A stretch of DNA of 59,884 bases from UBA3839 sp902776985 (lineage in GTDB: Bacteria > Bacteroidota > Bacteroidia > Bacteroidales > Bacteroidaceae), in assembly GCA_902776985.1 (NCBI GenBank), contig CACYSD010000014.1, positions 1-59,884 of the forward strand, given 5' to 3'. The notes beneath the pieces were generated by a model, which made no database searches, was not told the origin of the DNA, and worked only from the letters and a program-made list of their open reading frames with translations. How positions within the stretch are numbered: the stretch's first letter is position 1; every line of letters starts with the position of its first letter. Positions 33,896-42,370 of this stretch are shown here, piece after piece. The position numbers and the translations under genes were made by a program.

Positions 33896-35548
33896 TTAAT
33901 CCATTATCGTGCAGCCTTCGCATGGGCGCATTTGCTTGAAGAAATCGTTGCCCTTGTCATCGACGAGGATGAATGCAGGGAAGTCTTCAACTTCAATCTT
34001 CCAGATGGCTTCCATGCCAAGTTCCGGATATTCCACACATTCGATGCTCTTGATGTTGTTCTGGGCAAGGATTGCAGCAGGACCGCCGATAGAACCGAGG
34101 TAGAATCCGCCATGCTTCTTGCAGGCATCGGTAACAGCCTGTGTGCGATTGCCCTTAGCCAGCATAATCATTGAAGCACCGTTCTCCTGGAACTCATCTA
34201 CGTATGGGTCCATGCGGTTGGCTGTGGTTGGTCCCATTGATCCGCAAGGCATTCCTTCCGGAGTCTTTGCAGGTCCTGCATAGTAGATAGGATGATCCTT
34301 CATGTACTGAGGCATACCTTCTCCAGCATCAAGACGAGCCTTGAGTTTTGCGTGAGCGATGTCGCGACCTACGATGATTGTACCGTTGAGCGACAAACGA
34401 GTAGAAACAGGATACTGACTGAGTTGCTTGCACACTTCACTCATCGGGCGGTTGAGATCAACGCGTACCACGTCGCCTTCGCCAGCCTTGCGGAGTTCTT
34501 CAGGGATAAGTTGGCCTGGGTTGTCGTCCATCTTCTCAATCCAGATACCATCCTTATTGATCTTTGCCTTGATATTACGGTCTGCAGAGCAGCTTACTCC
34601 GAGTCCGATTGGGCAAGAAGCACCGTGACGAGGCAGACGGATGACACGTACGTCGTGAGCCATGTATTTACCACCGAACTGTGCACCAAGACCGATCTTG
34701 TATGCCTCCTTGAGCAGTTCCTTCTCGAGTTCAACGTCACGGAAAGCGCGTCCAGTCTCGTCACCTGTTGTTGGCAGGTTGTCGTAGAAGTGAGTTGAAG
34801 CAAGCTTAACAGTCAGGAGGTTCTTCTCTGCACTTGTTCCGCCGATTACGAATGCAATGTGGTAAGGAGGACAAGCTGCAGTTCCGAGGCTCTTCATCTT
34901 TTCAACAAGAAAAGGAACAAGTGTGCCTGGGTTCTGAATACGAGCCTTGGTTTCCTGATAGAGGTAAGTCTTGTTGGCACTACCGCCACCCTTGGTAACG
35001 CAGAGGAAACGGTATTCCATACCTTCAGTTGCCTCAAGGTCAATCTGTGCAGGGAGGTTGCACTTGGTGTTCACTTCCTCGTACATTGACAGAGGTGCGT
35101 TCTGAGAGTAACGCAGGTTACATTCGGTATAGGTGTCGTAAACGCCCTTCGACAGATATTCCTCATCGCAGAATCCTGTCCACACCTGCTGACCTTTTTC
35201 TCCGTGGATGATTGCAGTACCTGTGTCCTGACACAGAGGCAGCAGTCCTTTTGATGACACTTCCGCATTGCGGAGGAAAGTCAAGGCTACATACTTGTCG
35301 TTATCACTTGCTTCGGGGTCGCGCAGGATTTTTGCCACTTGCATATTGTGACTGCGACGGAGGAAGAAACTCACATCGTGGAAAGCCGTCTTTGCAAGCA
35401 GTTCCAGTGCCTCGGGAGCAATTTTCAGCATTGGTTTGCCTTCGAACTCACCCACACTGACATAGTCCTTCGTCAGAAGATAATATTCAGTGTCGTCCTT
35501 ACCTACTTGGAACATAGGTGCATACTTAAAATCTGGTGCTTTAGCCAT
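33896..35548 (-). CDS. Fumarate hydratase class I (iron-sulfur)
   Basis: Interconverts fumarate and malate using an oxygen-sensitive 4Fe-4S cluster. The single 550-residue chain fuses the alpha and beta parts like E. coli FumA/FumB. Cluster cysteines are likely in LPLCQDTGTA, GVSCSADRN and the Cys of the central ECNLRYS/TKCNLP region. The beta part has KDHPIYYAGPAKTPEGMPCG and GSMGPTTANRMD, a conserved active-site loop. The C-terminus ends in FKQMRPCEGCTIMD. It would serve the reductive branch to succinate together with pckA. Own promoter. Confidence 0.95.
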   Translation of the reverse strand: MAKAPDFKYAPMFQVGKDDTEYYLLTKDYVSVGEFEGKPMLKIAPEALELLAKTAFHDVSFFLRRSHNMQVAKILRDPEASDNDKYVALTFLRNAEVSSKGLLPLCQDTGTAIIHGEKGQQVWTGFCDEEYLSKGVYDTYTECNLRYSQNAPLSMYEEVNTKCNLPAQIDLEATEGMEYRFLCVTKGGGSANKTYLYQETKARIQNPGTLVPFLVEKMKSLGTAACPPYHIAFVIGGTSAEKNLLTVKLASTHFYDNLPTTGDETGRAFRDVELEKELLKEAYKIGLGAQFGGKYMAHDVRVIRLPRHGASCPIGLGVSCSADRNIKAKINKDGIWIEKMDDNPGQLIPEELRKAGEGDVVRVDLNRPMSEVCKQLSQYPVSTRLSLNGTIIVGRDIAHAKLKARLDAGEGMPQYMKDHPIYYAGPAKTPEGMPCGSMGPTTANRMDPYVDEFQENGASMIMLAKGNRTQAVTDACKKHGGFYLGSIGGPAAILAQNNIKSIECVEYPELGMEAIWKIEVEDFPAFILVDDKGNDFFKQMRPCEGCTIMD

Positions 35549-35592
35549 GTTTCTTGTTTTTATTATTTGTTTTTAGATATATTCTCGCTCCG

Positions 35593-35600
35593 CAAAATTA
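35593..35600 (-). promoter_or_regulatory. Fumarase promoter -7 element
   Basis: TAATTTTG on the minus strand fits TAnnTTTG, 45 bp before the fumarase start. The -33 element is not clear. Confidence 0.45.
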
Positions 35601-35676
35601 CATTATATATTTTACATTATAAAATAATCTCTAACTTTTTTTAATACCGCCAATCACACTTTTTAGTTCAAAAAAT

Positions 35677-35707
35677 CTTGCTATTAGGCATATTTTTCTT
35701 ACATTTG
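35677..35707 (+). promoter_or_regulatory. Promoter of the VTC/DUF4956 gene cluster
   Basis: CTTG (35677-35680) and TACATTTG (35700-35707) are 19 bp apart, a good fit, 61 bp before the first start codon. Confidence 0.55.
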
Positions 35708-35768
35708 CCAGCGATTTCCCCTTTTCACACGACAAATTGGTATCCTTTATTTTATTTGTCGTAGAGAA

Positions 35769-36596
35769 ATGAAAGCTATAACACCTATAATGTCAAACTA
35801 CGGCAAAGACATAAACGCACTTCTTACGACAATGCAGCCAATCAGTCTCGACGATATGTCGTCGATAAAACTGATGAACCGCATTGACACCAAATTTGTA
35901 GCGTCAACACGTCAGCTTGCGGCCATGCTAAGTCTCGTTCAGGACAAATACTATGTCCAACAGATAGGCACAGACCGCATCAGCCCGTATCGCACCACAT
36001 ACTTCGACACCGACGACTACGCCCAGTACATGCAGCATCACAACGGGCATGCCAGTCGAACCAAAGTACGTGTGCGGACATACCTAAGTTCGGGCGACCT
36101 CACTTTCCTTGAGGTTAAGCGCAAGAACAACCACGCCCGCACCAAGAAGAAGCGCATACAGGTGAAAAGCCTCGAAACAGCAACTCAGACAGAAGGTGCC
36201 GAGGAGTTGGTCCTTGAACGCACAGGCCTGCAGCTTAACACCATGCACCCCATCGTTCAGAACCACTTCGACCGCATCACTCTGGTTAATTACGCCAAGA
36301 CAGAACGTCTGACCATAGACTTCAACGTGCGTTTTCATAACTACGAAACTGACATTGACCGCGACACCGGCAACATTGTTATCATTGAGCTGAAGCGCGA
36401 CGGCAATATCTATTCACCAATCCTCAGTATTCTTCGCGATTTGCACATCCACCCTACAGGATTCTCCAAATGCTGCATCGGAATGGCAATGACCGACCCT
36501 CATCTTAAACAAAACAATTTCAAAATCAAACTCCGTCTTTTACAAAAAATCAACAACGACGACACCTACCTCATCAACTACGATGAAGATATATAA
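35769..36596 (+). CDS. VTC-domain (polyphosphate polymerase-like) protein
   Basis: A triphosphate-tunnel-fold protein of the VTC family, whose eukaryotic founder Vtc4 makes polyphosphate. In 275 residues it shows MNRIDTKF near residue 37, the basic strands KVRVRTY (about 98-104) and LEVKRK (about 114-119), VIIELKRDG (about 204-211) and FSKCCIGM (about 231-238), the usual acidic/basic tunnel pattern. There is no membrane segment. It heads a five-gene set on the plus strand with a DUF4956 protein next. Enzyme activity in bacteria of this type is not established to my knowledge. Start ATG at 35769; 35790 is an alternative. Confidence 0.85.
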   Translation: MKAITPIMSNYGKDINALLTTMQPISLDDMSSIKLMNRIDTKFVASTRQLAAMLSLVQDKYYVQQIGTDRISPYRTTYFDTDDYAQYMQHHNGHASRTKVRVRTYLSSGDLTFLEVKRKNNHARTKKKRIQVKSLETATQTEGAEELVLERTGLQLNTMHPIVQNHFDRITLVNYAKTERLTIDFNVRFHNYETDIDRDTGNIVIIELKRDGNIYSPILSILRDLHIHPTGFSKCCIGMAMTDPHLKQNNFKIKLRLLQKINNDDTYLINYDEDI

Positions 36597-36736
36597 GACC
36601 CCCTCCCAGCCTCCCCCAAGTGGGAGGAGTAACTATTCGGATGGCTTTTTTGTTGTCTTATAATTTATAATTTTTAATTAAAAAAACACCCCTTGATGTT
36701 AGAATCGTTCCCCCTTGGGGAATAAGAGGGGGCTTT
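36597..36736. repeat. GC-rich element with inverted ends, about 140 bp
   Basis: Starts AAGACCCCCTCCCAGCCTCC after the VTC stop, then GTGGGAGGAGTAAC, TTCGGATGGC, an AT-rich core, CCCCTTGATG, and ends CCCCCTTGGGG...GAGGGGGCTTT. The outer ends are inverted copies, which is what a MITE-like element would show. It fills the gap to the DUF4956 gene. Confidence 0.7.
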
Positions 36737-36749
36737 ATAACAACATAAT

Positions 36750-37451
36750 ATGGATACAATCAATCAATTTCTCGTTTCACTGAGTTCTGATTCCGTCAGA
36801 ATTGTAGACTTGGTTCTGCGACTTTTAATCAACACCGTCTTCTGCTTTATCATTGCAAAGACCCTGTACTTCCCAAAGAGCCGTCGTAAAGACTTCTTCT
36901 TTACCTATCTGCTTATGGGATTCGCAATCTTCATGCTCATCCACCTCATGAGCGATTCGAAGATCAAAACAGGTATTGCGATGGGACTCTTCGCCATCTT
37001 CTCCATCATGCGCTATCGCACGGAGTCGGTGCCAATTCGTGAGATGACCTATCTCTTCCTCACCATCGCCATGGCTACAATCAACGGTGTGGCATGGGAG
37101 GCAGACATTTCAGGCAAACACCCCAATTTCTTAGGTCCGGAACTGGTTTCTGCAGGAGAATTGATTATCACTGATGCCATCTTTGTGATTGCCATCTGGG
37201 TAACGGAGAAAGTAAACTTCGCAAAAGGCCTGGCATCGAAATATATCAAATACGACAAGATTGACCTCATCACCCCTGAGCGTCATGACGACCTCATTGC
37301 CGACCTCAAGAAACGCACTGGTCTTGACATCACCCGTGTTGAAATCGGTTCAATCGATTTTCTCAAGGACATGGCATTGATAAAGATTTTCTATCAGTCG
37401 GATGACGACCAGAGCACTTCCATCGACAAGATGCCTAAACTTTACGAATAA
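36750..37451 (+). CDS. DUF4956 membrane protein
   Basis: A 233-residue protein with four probable membrane segments (about 20-38, 48-66, 72-88, 140-158) and a soluble C-terminal domain (about 170-233). The conserved core MGLFAIFSIMRYRTESVPIREMTYLF is characteristic of DUF4956. Genes of this family are, as I recall, often next to VTC-domain genes, as here. Function is unknown; a membrane partner for the VTC protein is a reasonable inference. Confidence 0.85.
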   Translation: MDTINQFLVSLSSDSVRIVDLVLRLLINTVFCFIIAKTLYFPKSRRKDFFFTYLLMGFAIFMLIHLMSDSKIKTGIAMGLFAIFSIMRYRTESVPIREMTYLFLTIAMATINGVAWEADISGKHPNFLGPELVSAGELIITDAIFVIAIWVTEKVNFAKGLASKYIKYDKIDLITPERHDDLIADLKKRTGLDITRVEIGSIDFLKDMALIKIFYQSDDDQSTSIDKMPKLYE

Positions 37452-37463
37452 CCGTTCATCACT

Positions 37464-38288
37464 ATGAAAAGATTACTTATCATCATCTCCATCCTCATAG
37501 GGTTTACCCCGGAGGGTTATGCACAGTCAACCACGAAGAAGGATAACGACTTCGGAACAATTGTCAGCATAGGAGTAGAGAAGAAACTTGCAAAAAGGCT
37601 CTCTTTATCTATAGAAGCCGACAACCACACTCAACGCGATGCCGAGCGTACTGAACGTTGGCTCGTTGGAACCAGTCTTTCATACAAGTTCTTCCAATCC
37701 TCTGACAAACGTTTCAACCTGAAGTCAAGCATTGGTTTCGATTACATCTGGCGCCAGAAACTCACCGAAGCCAAAGATCATTATGGATTATACGAAGGTG
37801 ACGATGGAGAAATCGTTGTTAACGACGGAACCAACACCACATATTCTTATTGGCGTAAACGTCAGCGCTACTCACTCGGTCTGTCGGGCACATACAACCC
37901 CTCCAAGCGATGGAGCTTCTCCATAAAGGAGATTTTCCAGTATAACCACTACTGCACAGCATCAGCGGACCGTGTACTTTATCGTAATATCGGTGAGGAG
38001 ACATACACGAATACAGTAAAAAGCTGGTCGAAAAAAGACCGTCTGGTTCTCCGCAACCGCCTGACAGCAGAATACAACATCAAAGGACTTCCGCTTAACC
38101 CCTTTGCAGTTGTCGATTACGGAGTAGGACTCAACTACAACGCTTCGAAATGGAAACTCACAGGCGGACTTGAACTCAAAGTCCAGAAGCAGCATCAGTT
38201 TGAGGTCTTCTACCGTTTCGTACATGAGAACGACGACGATGAACCCAACGGCCACTATGTAGGATGGGGATATAAGTACTCGTTCTGA
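37464..38288 (+). CDS. DUF2490-like outer-membrane beta-barrel protein
   Basis: A 274-residue protein with a signal peptide (ending GYAQS) and regularly alternating beta-strands rich in aromatic residues (RWLVGTSLSYKFF, KWKLTGGLELKVQKQHQFEV), ending in an aromatic residue (YVGWGYKYSF), as outer-membrane barrels do. Length and pattern fit DUF2490. It begins 12 bp after the DUF4956 gene and is surely co-transcribed. Function is not known. Confidence 0.75.
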   Translation: MKRLLIIISILIGFTPEGYAQSTTKKDNDFGTIVSIGVEKKLAKRLSLSIEADNHTQRDAERTERWLVGTSLSYKFFQSSDKRFNLKSSIGFDYIWRQKLTEAKDHYGLYEGDDGEIVVNDGTNTTYSYWRKRQRYSLGLSGTYNPSKRWSFSIKEIFQYNHYCTASADRVLYRNIGEETYTNTVKSWSKKDRLVLRNRLTAEYNIKGLPLNPFAVVDYGVGLNYNASKWKLTGGLELKVQKQHQFEVFYRFVHENDDDEPNGHYVGWGYKYSF

Positions 38289-38344
38289 AGACCCCCTCTG
38301 CCTTACGGCACCTCCCCCGTAAAGGGGAGAAGCCATCCGGATGG
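38289..38344. repeat. GC-rich palindromic element
   Basis: AAGACCCCCTCTGCCTTACG, CACCTCCCCCGTAAAGGGGAG, then AAGCCATCCGGATGG, directly after the DUF2490 stop codon. Confidence 0.72.
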
Positions 38345-38376
38345 ATTGTGTGTTCTTCGTTTTTCCCGCAGAATAA

Positions 38377-38534
38377 AACTTAAGAACTCAATCATCGTGC
38401 GATACCTATTAAAGAAAATAATCAAAAGAGCACGCTTGGGGCAACGCTCCCAAGAAACTTAAGAACTCAATCATCGTGCGATACCTATTAAAGAAAATAA
38501 TCAAAAGAGCACGCTTGGGGCAACGCTCCCAAGA
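38377..38534. repeat. Two exact 79-bp tandem repeats
   Basis: Copies at 38377-38455 and 38456-38534 are identical. Each starts AACTTAAGAACTCAATCATC and contains GAGCACGC and the hairpin CTTGGG-gcaacgct-CCCAAG. A third, diverged copy lies at about 48045-48125. The array sits in the gap before a small secreted-protein gene. Confidence 0.88.
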
Positions 38535-38561
38535 AACTTAAAAACTCAAAAACTAACTACA

Positions 38562-39017
38562 ATGAAGAAATTACTTTTCGCAATAGCAGCAATGCTGTTC
38601 AGCATTGCAGTAAAGGCTCAGGACGACTATTCACTGTTTATCGTTCAGGCAGATAATTCATCTTCGTATTATCAGTTGTCCACACTTAAGAAGATAACCT
38701 TCGAGAACGGCAATGTAGTGCTCCACTCCACCACTGGCGAGAAAACCACCACAGCCATGAGCAGTGTCGGCAGCATGTATATTGCACCTACAGCCACTTC
38801 TGTCGAACTCGTTCACAGCGACGGAACCATTGCCTGGGACGGCACCACACTTCGTGTCAACCAAGGTTCAGCGACAGTAGAAGTATTCAACGCCAGCGGA
38901 ACAAGAGTAATGCACCAGAGCCTCAACGCAAACAACGAGGCATCCCTCTCACATCTGCCACAAGGCGTATATATCATCCGTACAGGAGGTCAGTCACTCA
39001 AAGTAGTCAAGAAATAA
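38562..39017 (+). CDS. Small secreted protein with a T9SS-like C-terminal domain
   Basis: A 151-residue protein with a signal peptide (ending AVKAQ), a short beta-rich region (about 22-75: FIVQADNSSSYYQLSTLKKI, a pattern common in Prevotella surface proteins), and an end (VEVFNASGTRVMHQSL...LPQGVYIIRTG...KVVKK) like a type IX sorting domain. No catalytic domain is present. The next gene starts 1 bp after its stop, so the two are co-translated. Its leader is an ACTTAAAAACTCAAAAAC tract. Confidence 0.72.
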   Translation: MKKLLFAIAAMLFSIAVKAQDDYSLFIVQADNSSSYYQLSTLKKITFENGNVVLHSTTGEKTTTAMSSVGSMYIAPTATSVELVHSDGTIAWDGTTLRVNQGSATVEVFNASGTRVMHQSLNANNEASLSHLPQGVYIIRTGGQSLKVVKK

Positions 39018-39018
39018 T

Positions 39019-40308
39019 ATGAAGCATCGGTTTTTATTTTCTATAATACTGTTAGCACTCTATTCAGTGCAACACGTCAACGCACAGAAGATATATGTGT
39101 GCGAGGGCTACGACTATGAAGACTACACCATAGGCGATATGCTCAATATGCAGCTTAATGAGGCAAAGGATAGCATCACAATCAAAAAAGACACCTATGC
39201 TGTGGCAGACATTGACTCTATCTTGTTTGAAAAGCCTCAGTATCCTTGCATCAGCATCACATGGGACGGCACTACAGCATCTGTAGCCATCGACCCCAGC
39301 ATCAAGGATGTTACGGCAAGTGTCAGCGGCGGTCACGTAAAACTCACTTCCGCCACCACGTCAAAAGAATATCTGTACGTGCTTCAGGGAACCACCACCA
39401 ACGGATCGTGCACCATTAAGGGCAGCTACAAATTGCGCGTAAATCTCAATGGCGTGAGCATCACCAATCCAAGCGGAGCCGCCATGGTCATCGATTGCGG
39501 CAAGCGCAACGAAGTTAAGCTCATGAAGGGCACCGAAAACACCTTTGTTGACGGAAAAGGACATACCCTCAAGGGAGCGTTCCATTCAGAAGGTCACCTT
39601 GAAATCAAAGGAAAAGGCACGCTTAATGTCACTGGTAACACCAAACACGCTCTCTACACCAAGGAGTATTTGAAGATAAAGTCTTCTACTGGCGTAATCA
39701 ACATCCTTGGCGCAGTAAACGATGGCATCCATTGCGGTAAAGGTGAGAAGAACAGCGAACACAGCCAGCTGATCATCAACGGTGGCACCATCAACGTCAC
39801 CAACTGCAAGAAAGACTGTATCGATGCCGACGACTATGGTTCGATGTTCATCAACGATGGAACTATCAACCTGACCGTTAACCAGACAGACGGTGCAGGA
39901 CTGAGATGCGACTCCATCATCTACATGACAGGAGGCAATATCAAACTCGATGTCTGCGGAACCATCAGCCAGGGCATCCACACCAATTACGACGGCTACT
40001 ATAAAGGAGGAACCATCACTGGAGTTATCAGCGGTGACGGCTGCAAGGGATTCAAGAGCAAGAAATCCACTACTTCCGCCACAGTGAAGAACGGTGGTGA
40101 CGCACATTTCCAGGGAACAGACGTCACACTTACCCTCACCGGCGGCTACTACGCTGCCACAGCCACCAAGTGCGGCGGTATTCGTGTTGACAAGGATTTC
40201 TACCATTCCGCAGGAACCATCCACATCACCGTGCAAAACTCCACCGCCATGCCGATAGAAGTCAAAGGCACCGAATACAAAACCGGTGGCTCCATCATAG
40301 AAGATTAA
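39019..40308 (+). CDS. Secreted Cthe_2159-type beta-helix (carbohydrate-binding) protein
   Basis: A 429-residue protein with a signal peptide (ending NVNAQ), an N-terminal region (about 24-95) that shares a short YxVADIDSILFE-type motif with other Bacteroidetes surface proteins, and a right-handed parallel beta-helix with repeated turns (HLEIKGKGTLNVTGN, LIINGGTINVTN, CIDADDYGSMFINDGTINL, GDGCKGFKSK). This pattern matches the Cthe_2159 family, described as cellulose/polygalacturonate-binding. It closes the VTC/DUF4956/DUF2490 set; a terminator follows. Asp-rich turns suggest calcium binding. Confidence 0.82.
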   Translation: MKHRFLFSIILLALYSVQHVNAQKIYVCEGYDYEDYTIGDMLNMQLNEAKDSITIKKDTYAVADIDSILFEKPQYPCISITWDGTTASVAIDPSIKDVTASVSGGHVKLTSATTSKEYLYVLQGTTTNGSCTIKGSYKLRVNLNGVSITNPSGAAMVIDCGKRNEVKLMKGTENTFVDGKGHTLKGAFHSEGHLEIKGKGTLNVTGNTKHALYTKEYLKIKSSTGVINILGAVNDGIHCGKGEKNSEHSQLIINGGTINVTNCKKDCIDADDYGSMFINDGTINLTVNQTDGAGLRCDSIIYMTGGNIKLDVCGTISQGIHTNYDGYYKGGTITGVISGDGCKGFKSKKSTTSATVKNGGDAHFQGTDVTLTLTGGYYAATATKCGGIRVDKDFYHSAGTIHITVQNSTAMPIEVKGTEYKTGGSIIED

Positions 40309-40321
40309 ACATCAATCCAAA

Positions 40322-40370
40322 CAAAAAATCCCCATACTGCGAACAAACTCGCGGTATGGGGATTTTTTGT
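40322..40370. terminator. Bidirectional terminator between convergent genes
   Basis: AAAAAATCCCCATAC (40323-40337) pairs with GTATGGGGATTTTTT (40354-40368), with an inner GCGA/TCGC; A- and T-runs on both sides serve both strands. Confidence 0.88.
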
Positions 40371-40380
40371 TTATGTATGT

Positions 40381-41289
40381 TTATTGCTGAGATGACTGCG
40401 TTTCCTGACGACGGAGCCATTCTTCTTTCGTGCGACTCCAACGCTTGTGGCTCCAGAGCCAGAGGTAAGGTTCGCGCTTGATATCTTCCTCAAGGAGTTG
40501 CATATAGCGGTCGGTGATTTCGTAATCAGGGAAATCCGACGGATTGCTGGTAATAGGTATGATTTCAGCTTGATAGTATCCTCGCCGAGGACGGGTGAAG
40601 CTGAGATAGACAACTGCGGCATCGAGTTTCTTGGCAATGTGTTCTCCACCGATAAACACAGCAGTGTCGTGGTTGAGAAAATGTGAGAAATGGTGGATTG
40701 CCTTCCACTTAGGCTGCTGATCGGCAATGAATCCCGCAATAGTCTTTGTATTCGCACGCTTGAGTGCAAGCAGACGACGATAGGTATGACGCATCTTCAC
40801 ACATTCACATCCAAACTGCTCTCGATTTCGCAGAAAGAGACGGTTCGCAAGCTTATTATATAACTTGTGATAGACATGTACAACATGATACCCCGTTGCC
40901 CACAAATTCATAGCAGCCATGTATTCCCAGTTTCCGGTGTGACCAATGAACATGACTGTGATGGTGTTGGGATTTGAGGAAATGTGCTCAAGTCCTTTCC
41001 ATACCATACGTTTATTTATTTGATTTGCAGACATGGAGCACAACTTGAGGTCTTCAACTATAAAGTCGCACATGATATGGTAGAAACGACGCTCTATCTC
41101 TCGCAGTTCCTTTACGGGTTTCTCAGGAAAGGCTTCTGCAAGGTTCTTACGAACTACTTTACGACGATACTTTATCACATACCGCGCTATTGGATACAAA
41201 ATGAGGTCGGAAAACACATAATGAACTCGTAGTGGTAGCAATGACAGCAACCACAACAATGCAAAATATGGATAGTAGAGGAACATCAT
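40381..41289 (-). CDS. LpxL/HtrB-family lipid A acyltransferase
   Basis: An inner-membrane acyltransferase that adds a secondary fatty acid to lipid A. The 302-residue protein has an N-terminal membrane segment and the catalytic motif HTGNWE (His117, Glu122). VYHKLYNKLANRLFLRNREQFG and FIADQQPKWK are typical of the family, and DTAVFIGGEHIAKKLDAAVVY follows. Length is normal. It starts 12 bp after the gene upstream (41302), so they share a transcript. Confidence 0.9.
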   Translation of the reverse strand: MMFLYYPYFALLWLLSLLPLRVHYVFSDLILYPIARYVIKYRRKVVRKNLAEAFPEKPVKELREIERRFYHIMCDFIVEDLKLCSMSANQINKRMVWKGLEHISSNPNTITVMFIGHTGNWEYMAAMNLWATGYHVVHVYHKLYNKLANRLFLRNREQFGCECVKMRHTYRRLLALKRANTKTIAGFIADQQPKWKAIHHFSHFLNHDTAVFIGGEHIAKKLDAAVVYLSFTRPRRGYYQAEIIPITSNPSDFPDYEITDRYMQLLEEDIKREPYLWLWSHKRWSRTKEEWLRRQETQSSQQ

Positions 41290-41301
41290 AAAAGTGAAGA
41301 G

Positions 41302-42345
41302 TTATTTACAATCTTGTTTCATCTGCTCGCGGTCGGTACCGAGGTGGGTTACTACTCCTTTTTTGTTGAGAATGATGTAGCTGGGGAGGTCTCGGACTCC
41401 AAAGGCTGATACAAGTGGAGAACGCCATGCCTTGCAATCACAGATATGGATTATTCCTGTAGAGTCGCGTTCTATTAAATCTGTGTATTTGAATTGCTGA
41501 GTGTCGAGAGAGACGCTTACGATTGACAGGGAGTCGTTTTTGGAATGTTCTCTTTGGAGTGCTCTCAGTTCCTGCATCATTATCCACGATCCCTGCATCC
41601 ACGAAGACCAGAACACCAGAAGGGTGCGTTCGCGACGCAGGTGCGCCATGTCGAGAGAGTCGCCATACAGAGTTGCAACTTTTATCTTTGGTGCCTTTGC
41701 ACCAAGTTTGAACTTTTCCGAAGCCGCCAAAGCACCCTCCGCCTTAAAGAGAAGAAGGTTTCGCGGTTGTGCATGCTTCAATTTCTTCAGCAGCTTCTTC
41801 ATCTTAGCCGTATCGGCAGAAGGGTCTTGCAAGAAATAGCGGTCGAAGAGGTATATGCTCGCAAGGGAGTTGAGATGTTTGTCGATAAACTCCTCTGCTG
41901 CCTTGCGGGTGGCAGCCGCATCGAGCTTCTTCACTTTCTTGCGGAAGCCATTCATGAGTTTGTTGTCGCTACCACCATTGACCGTGTAGTTCTTAAGGTC
42001 GTTGGCAGAGGCTTTATATTTCATCGCCAGTCCTGCTTCGGCAAATATCACCTGCTCCACTGCATTGGGGAAGACCAATGTGTAAGCAGTAGGTTCGTCA
42101 ACCGTACTCTCATAGAAGAATTCTCCGTCTCGAAGGGGAATGGTATCTATATTGGCTGTAGACGACTCCAGATTGTATATGTACAACTCTCCGGACTCCA
42201 TTCCTTCTATTTCCCCATCAATTGTGAAGTGATTCCCATCGTTGCCGCAAGAAACCAATAATAAAGTGAAGAATAGAGAGTAAAGGGTGAAGAGTGAAGA
42301 GTGAAGTGATAGTACCGGAGCGATTAGTATTGAGCGATTGTGCAT
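41302..42345 (-). CDS. DUF4369/thioredoxin-like lipoprotein without the CxxC motif
   Basis: A 347-residue lipoprotein (lipobox LVSC, Cys33). Residues about 38-130 match DUF4369 (GEIEGMESGELYIYNLES), and about 215-340 have a thioredoxin fold like TlpA/AhpC (GAKAPKIKVATLYGDSLDM, TLLVFWSSWMQGSW, LPSYIILNKKG with cis-Pro). The redox pair is absent: the WCxxC position reads WSSWMQG, so thiol-disulfide exchange is unlikely. The signal-peptide core is encoded by six 7-bp repeats (42265-42306). Confidence 0.82.
   Translation of the reverse strand: MHNRSILIAPVLSLHSSLFTLYSLFFTLLLVSCGNDGNHFTIDGEIEGMESGELYIYNLESSTANIDTIPLRDGEFFYESTVDEPTAYTLVFPNAVEQVIFAEAGLAMKYKASANDLKNYTVNGGSDNKLMNGFRKKVKKLDAAATRKAAEEFIDKHLNSLASIYLFDRYFLQDPSADTAKMKKLLKKLKHAQPRNLLLFKAEGALAASEKFKLGAKAPKIKVATLYGDSLDMAHLRRERTLLVFWSSWMQGSWIMMQELRALQREHSKNDSLSIVSVSLDTQQFKYTDLIERDSTGIIHICDCKAWRSPLVSAFGVRDLPSYIILNKKGVVTHLGTDREQMKQDCK
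42265..42306. repeat. Heptanucleotide tandem repeat inside a signal-peptide coding region
   Basis: Six units on the plus strand: AGTGAAG, AATAGAG, AGTAAAG, GGTGAAG, AGTGAAG, AGTGAAG. On the minus strand they encode most of HSSLFTLYSLFF of the lipoprotein. As 7 is not a multiple of 3, gain or loss of a unit would shift the frame. Confidence 0.7.
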
Positions 42346-42370
42346 ATATTTAAGTGAAGTGTGGAGTTTT

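Noticed and set aside
41545..42261. 238-codon plus-strand reading frame opposite the DUF4369 lipoprotein gene
   Set aside because: Antisense shadow; the minus-strand gene has a lipobox and recognisable domains.
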